A stretch of 5,288 nt of DNA from Actinomycetota bacterium (GTDB lineage Bacteria; Actinomycetota; Acidimicrobiia; IMCC26256; BP-133), in NCBI GenBank assembly GCA_030838815.1, contig JAUZEX010000816.1, positions 1 to 5,288 of the forward strand, given 5' to 3'. The notes under the pieces were generated by a model. That model saw nothing but the letters and a program-made list of their open reading frames with translations, had not been told where the DNA came from and made no database searches. A program made the translations under genes and the position numbers. Positions 5,096 through 5,288 of the stretch are shown piece by piece (positions within the stretch are counted from its first letter, which is position 1; every line of letters begins with the position of its first letter).

Positions 5096-5166
5096 GACAC
5101 CAGGACATTTCGGGCGTCGGGAATCCGGTGCTCAAGTCGTGGCGCGATCCGGCCGAAATCACACAC

Positions 5167-5288
5167 ATGTTCTTTCAAATTACAGGCTTGTACTTCCCGG
5201 CTCGCCGGGAGCACTGGTTGGCACCCGGAACGGCCCGGGCCTGGGACGGCGTGGCGACGCCGGGCGAGATCGGCCCTCCGGCGGCCGG
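5167..5288 (+). CDS. Possible start of a divergent gene, cut by the window edge
   Basis: From the ATG at 5167 the plus strand stays open to the end of the window (40 codons). The peptide starts MFFQITGLYFPARREHW and continues with a Gly/Ala/Pro-rich stretch; from about codon 8 most third positions are G or C. There is no Shine-Dalgarno sequence before the ATG, so the start could lie elsewhere or the message could be leaderless. The TTGACA at 5094-5099 could serve as its -35. The minus strand of the same stretch is also open from the edge to a TGA at 5175-5177 and could instead be the 37-codon end of an upstream gene. I do not recognise either product. Confidence 0.3.
   Translation, partial: MFFQITGLYFPARREHWLAPGTARAWDGVATPGEIGPPAA
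5195..5210. repeat. Short perfect inverted repeat
   Basis: TCCCGG (5195-5200) and CCGGGA (5205-5210) pair around a 4-nt loop. No T-tract follows on either strand, so there is no case for a terminator. It lies inside the possible edge gene and may simply reflect GC-rich coding sequence. Confidence 0.35.

Larger units (their letters stand above)
4949..5166. other. Lower-GC intergenic region upstream of the secreted protein gene
   Basis: This stretch is visibly poorer in G+C than its surroundings and has no reading frame with the GC-rich third positions seen in neighbouring genes. It contains the leader hairpins, the repeat/palindrome cluster and the RBS listed separately. I found no confident -10/-35 pair for the secreted protein gene. 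The minus-strand TAATTT at 5177-5182 is an isolated -10-like match without a -35. Confidence 0.6.

Noticed and set aside
5094..5122. Complete sigma-70-type promoter built on the plus-strand TTGACA
   Set aside because: At spacers of 17-19 nt the -10 candidates are TCGGGA, CGGGAA and GGGAAT, none resembling TAnnnT; kept only as a -35-like box.
4974..5168. 64-codon minus-strand ORF in the leader of the secreted protein gene
   Set aside because: Its third positions are a mixture of all four bases, unlike every real gene in the window, the RBS is weak and the product is unrecognised. It fits a non-coding leader.

Overview
The window looks like chromosomal DNA from a high-GC actinomycete-type bacterium (Actinomycetota). 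The base composition is very GC-rich, the coding third positions are almost all G or C, GTG starts are used, and the gene set (slipin-type SPFH protein, bacterioferritin, DUF6457 protein, YibE/F membrane protein, ferritin-like diiron protein) is typical of that phylum. The class cannot be fixed from the sequence; Acidimicrobiia or a relative is a guess.

Layout: the left part (1-1559) is a compact plus-strand run: a membrane-anchored stomatin/slipin protein, a haem-type bacterioferritin 10 nt later, and a small DUF6457 protein 9 nt after that, probably one operon continuing from outside the window. The minus-strand YibE/F gene converges on it, and its last 50 codons lie antisense to the second half of the DUF6457 gene. 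Upstream of YibE/F, on the same strand, is a 374-residue ferritin-like protein with a complete E / ExxH / E / ExxH diiron site, a plausible promoter and a good ribosome-binding site. A 16-bp GC-rich hairpin separates it from a further minus-strand gene at 4139-4948.

That gene encodes a secreted, extremely glycine-rich protein built of four modules. Each module carries one pair of cysteines in an NP[LM]C...TP[IL]C motif, followed by a PGQ[QN]PP segment, a polyglycine linker and an acidic pair. I do not recognise this protein; it is the best candidate for something undescribed. Its roughly 220-bp upstream region is clearly lower in GC than its surroundings. It holds two near-identical 12-bp repeats flanking a perfect CCCACGTGGG palindrome, then two stem-loops whose loops are complementary, then a third stem-loop and a strong ribosome-binding site. 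At the right edge an open plus-strand frame (from 5167) may be the start of a divergent gene.

Functionally, the known genes concern iron storage and redox (bacterioferritin, diiron protein) and the envelope (SPFH scaffold, YibE/F membrane protein, secreted Gly/Cys protein). Nothing in the sequence proves that the two halves work together.
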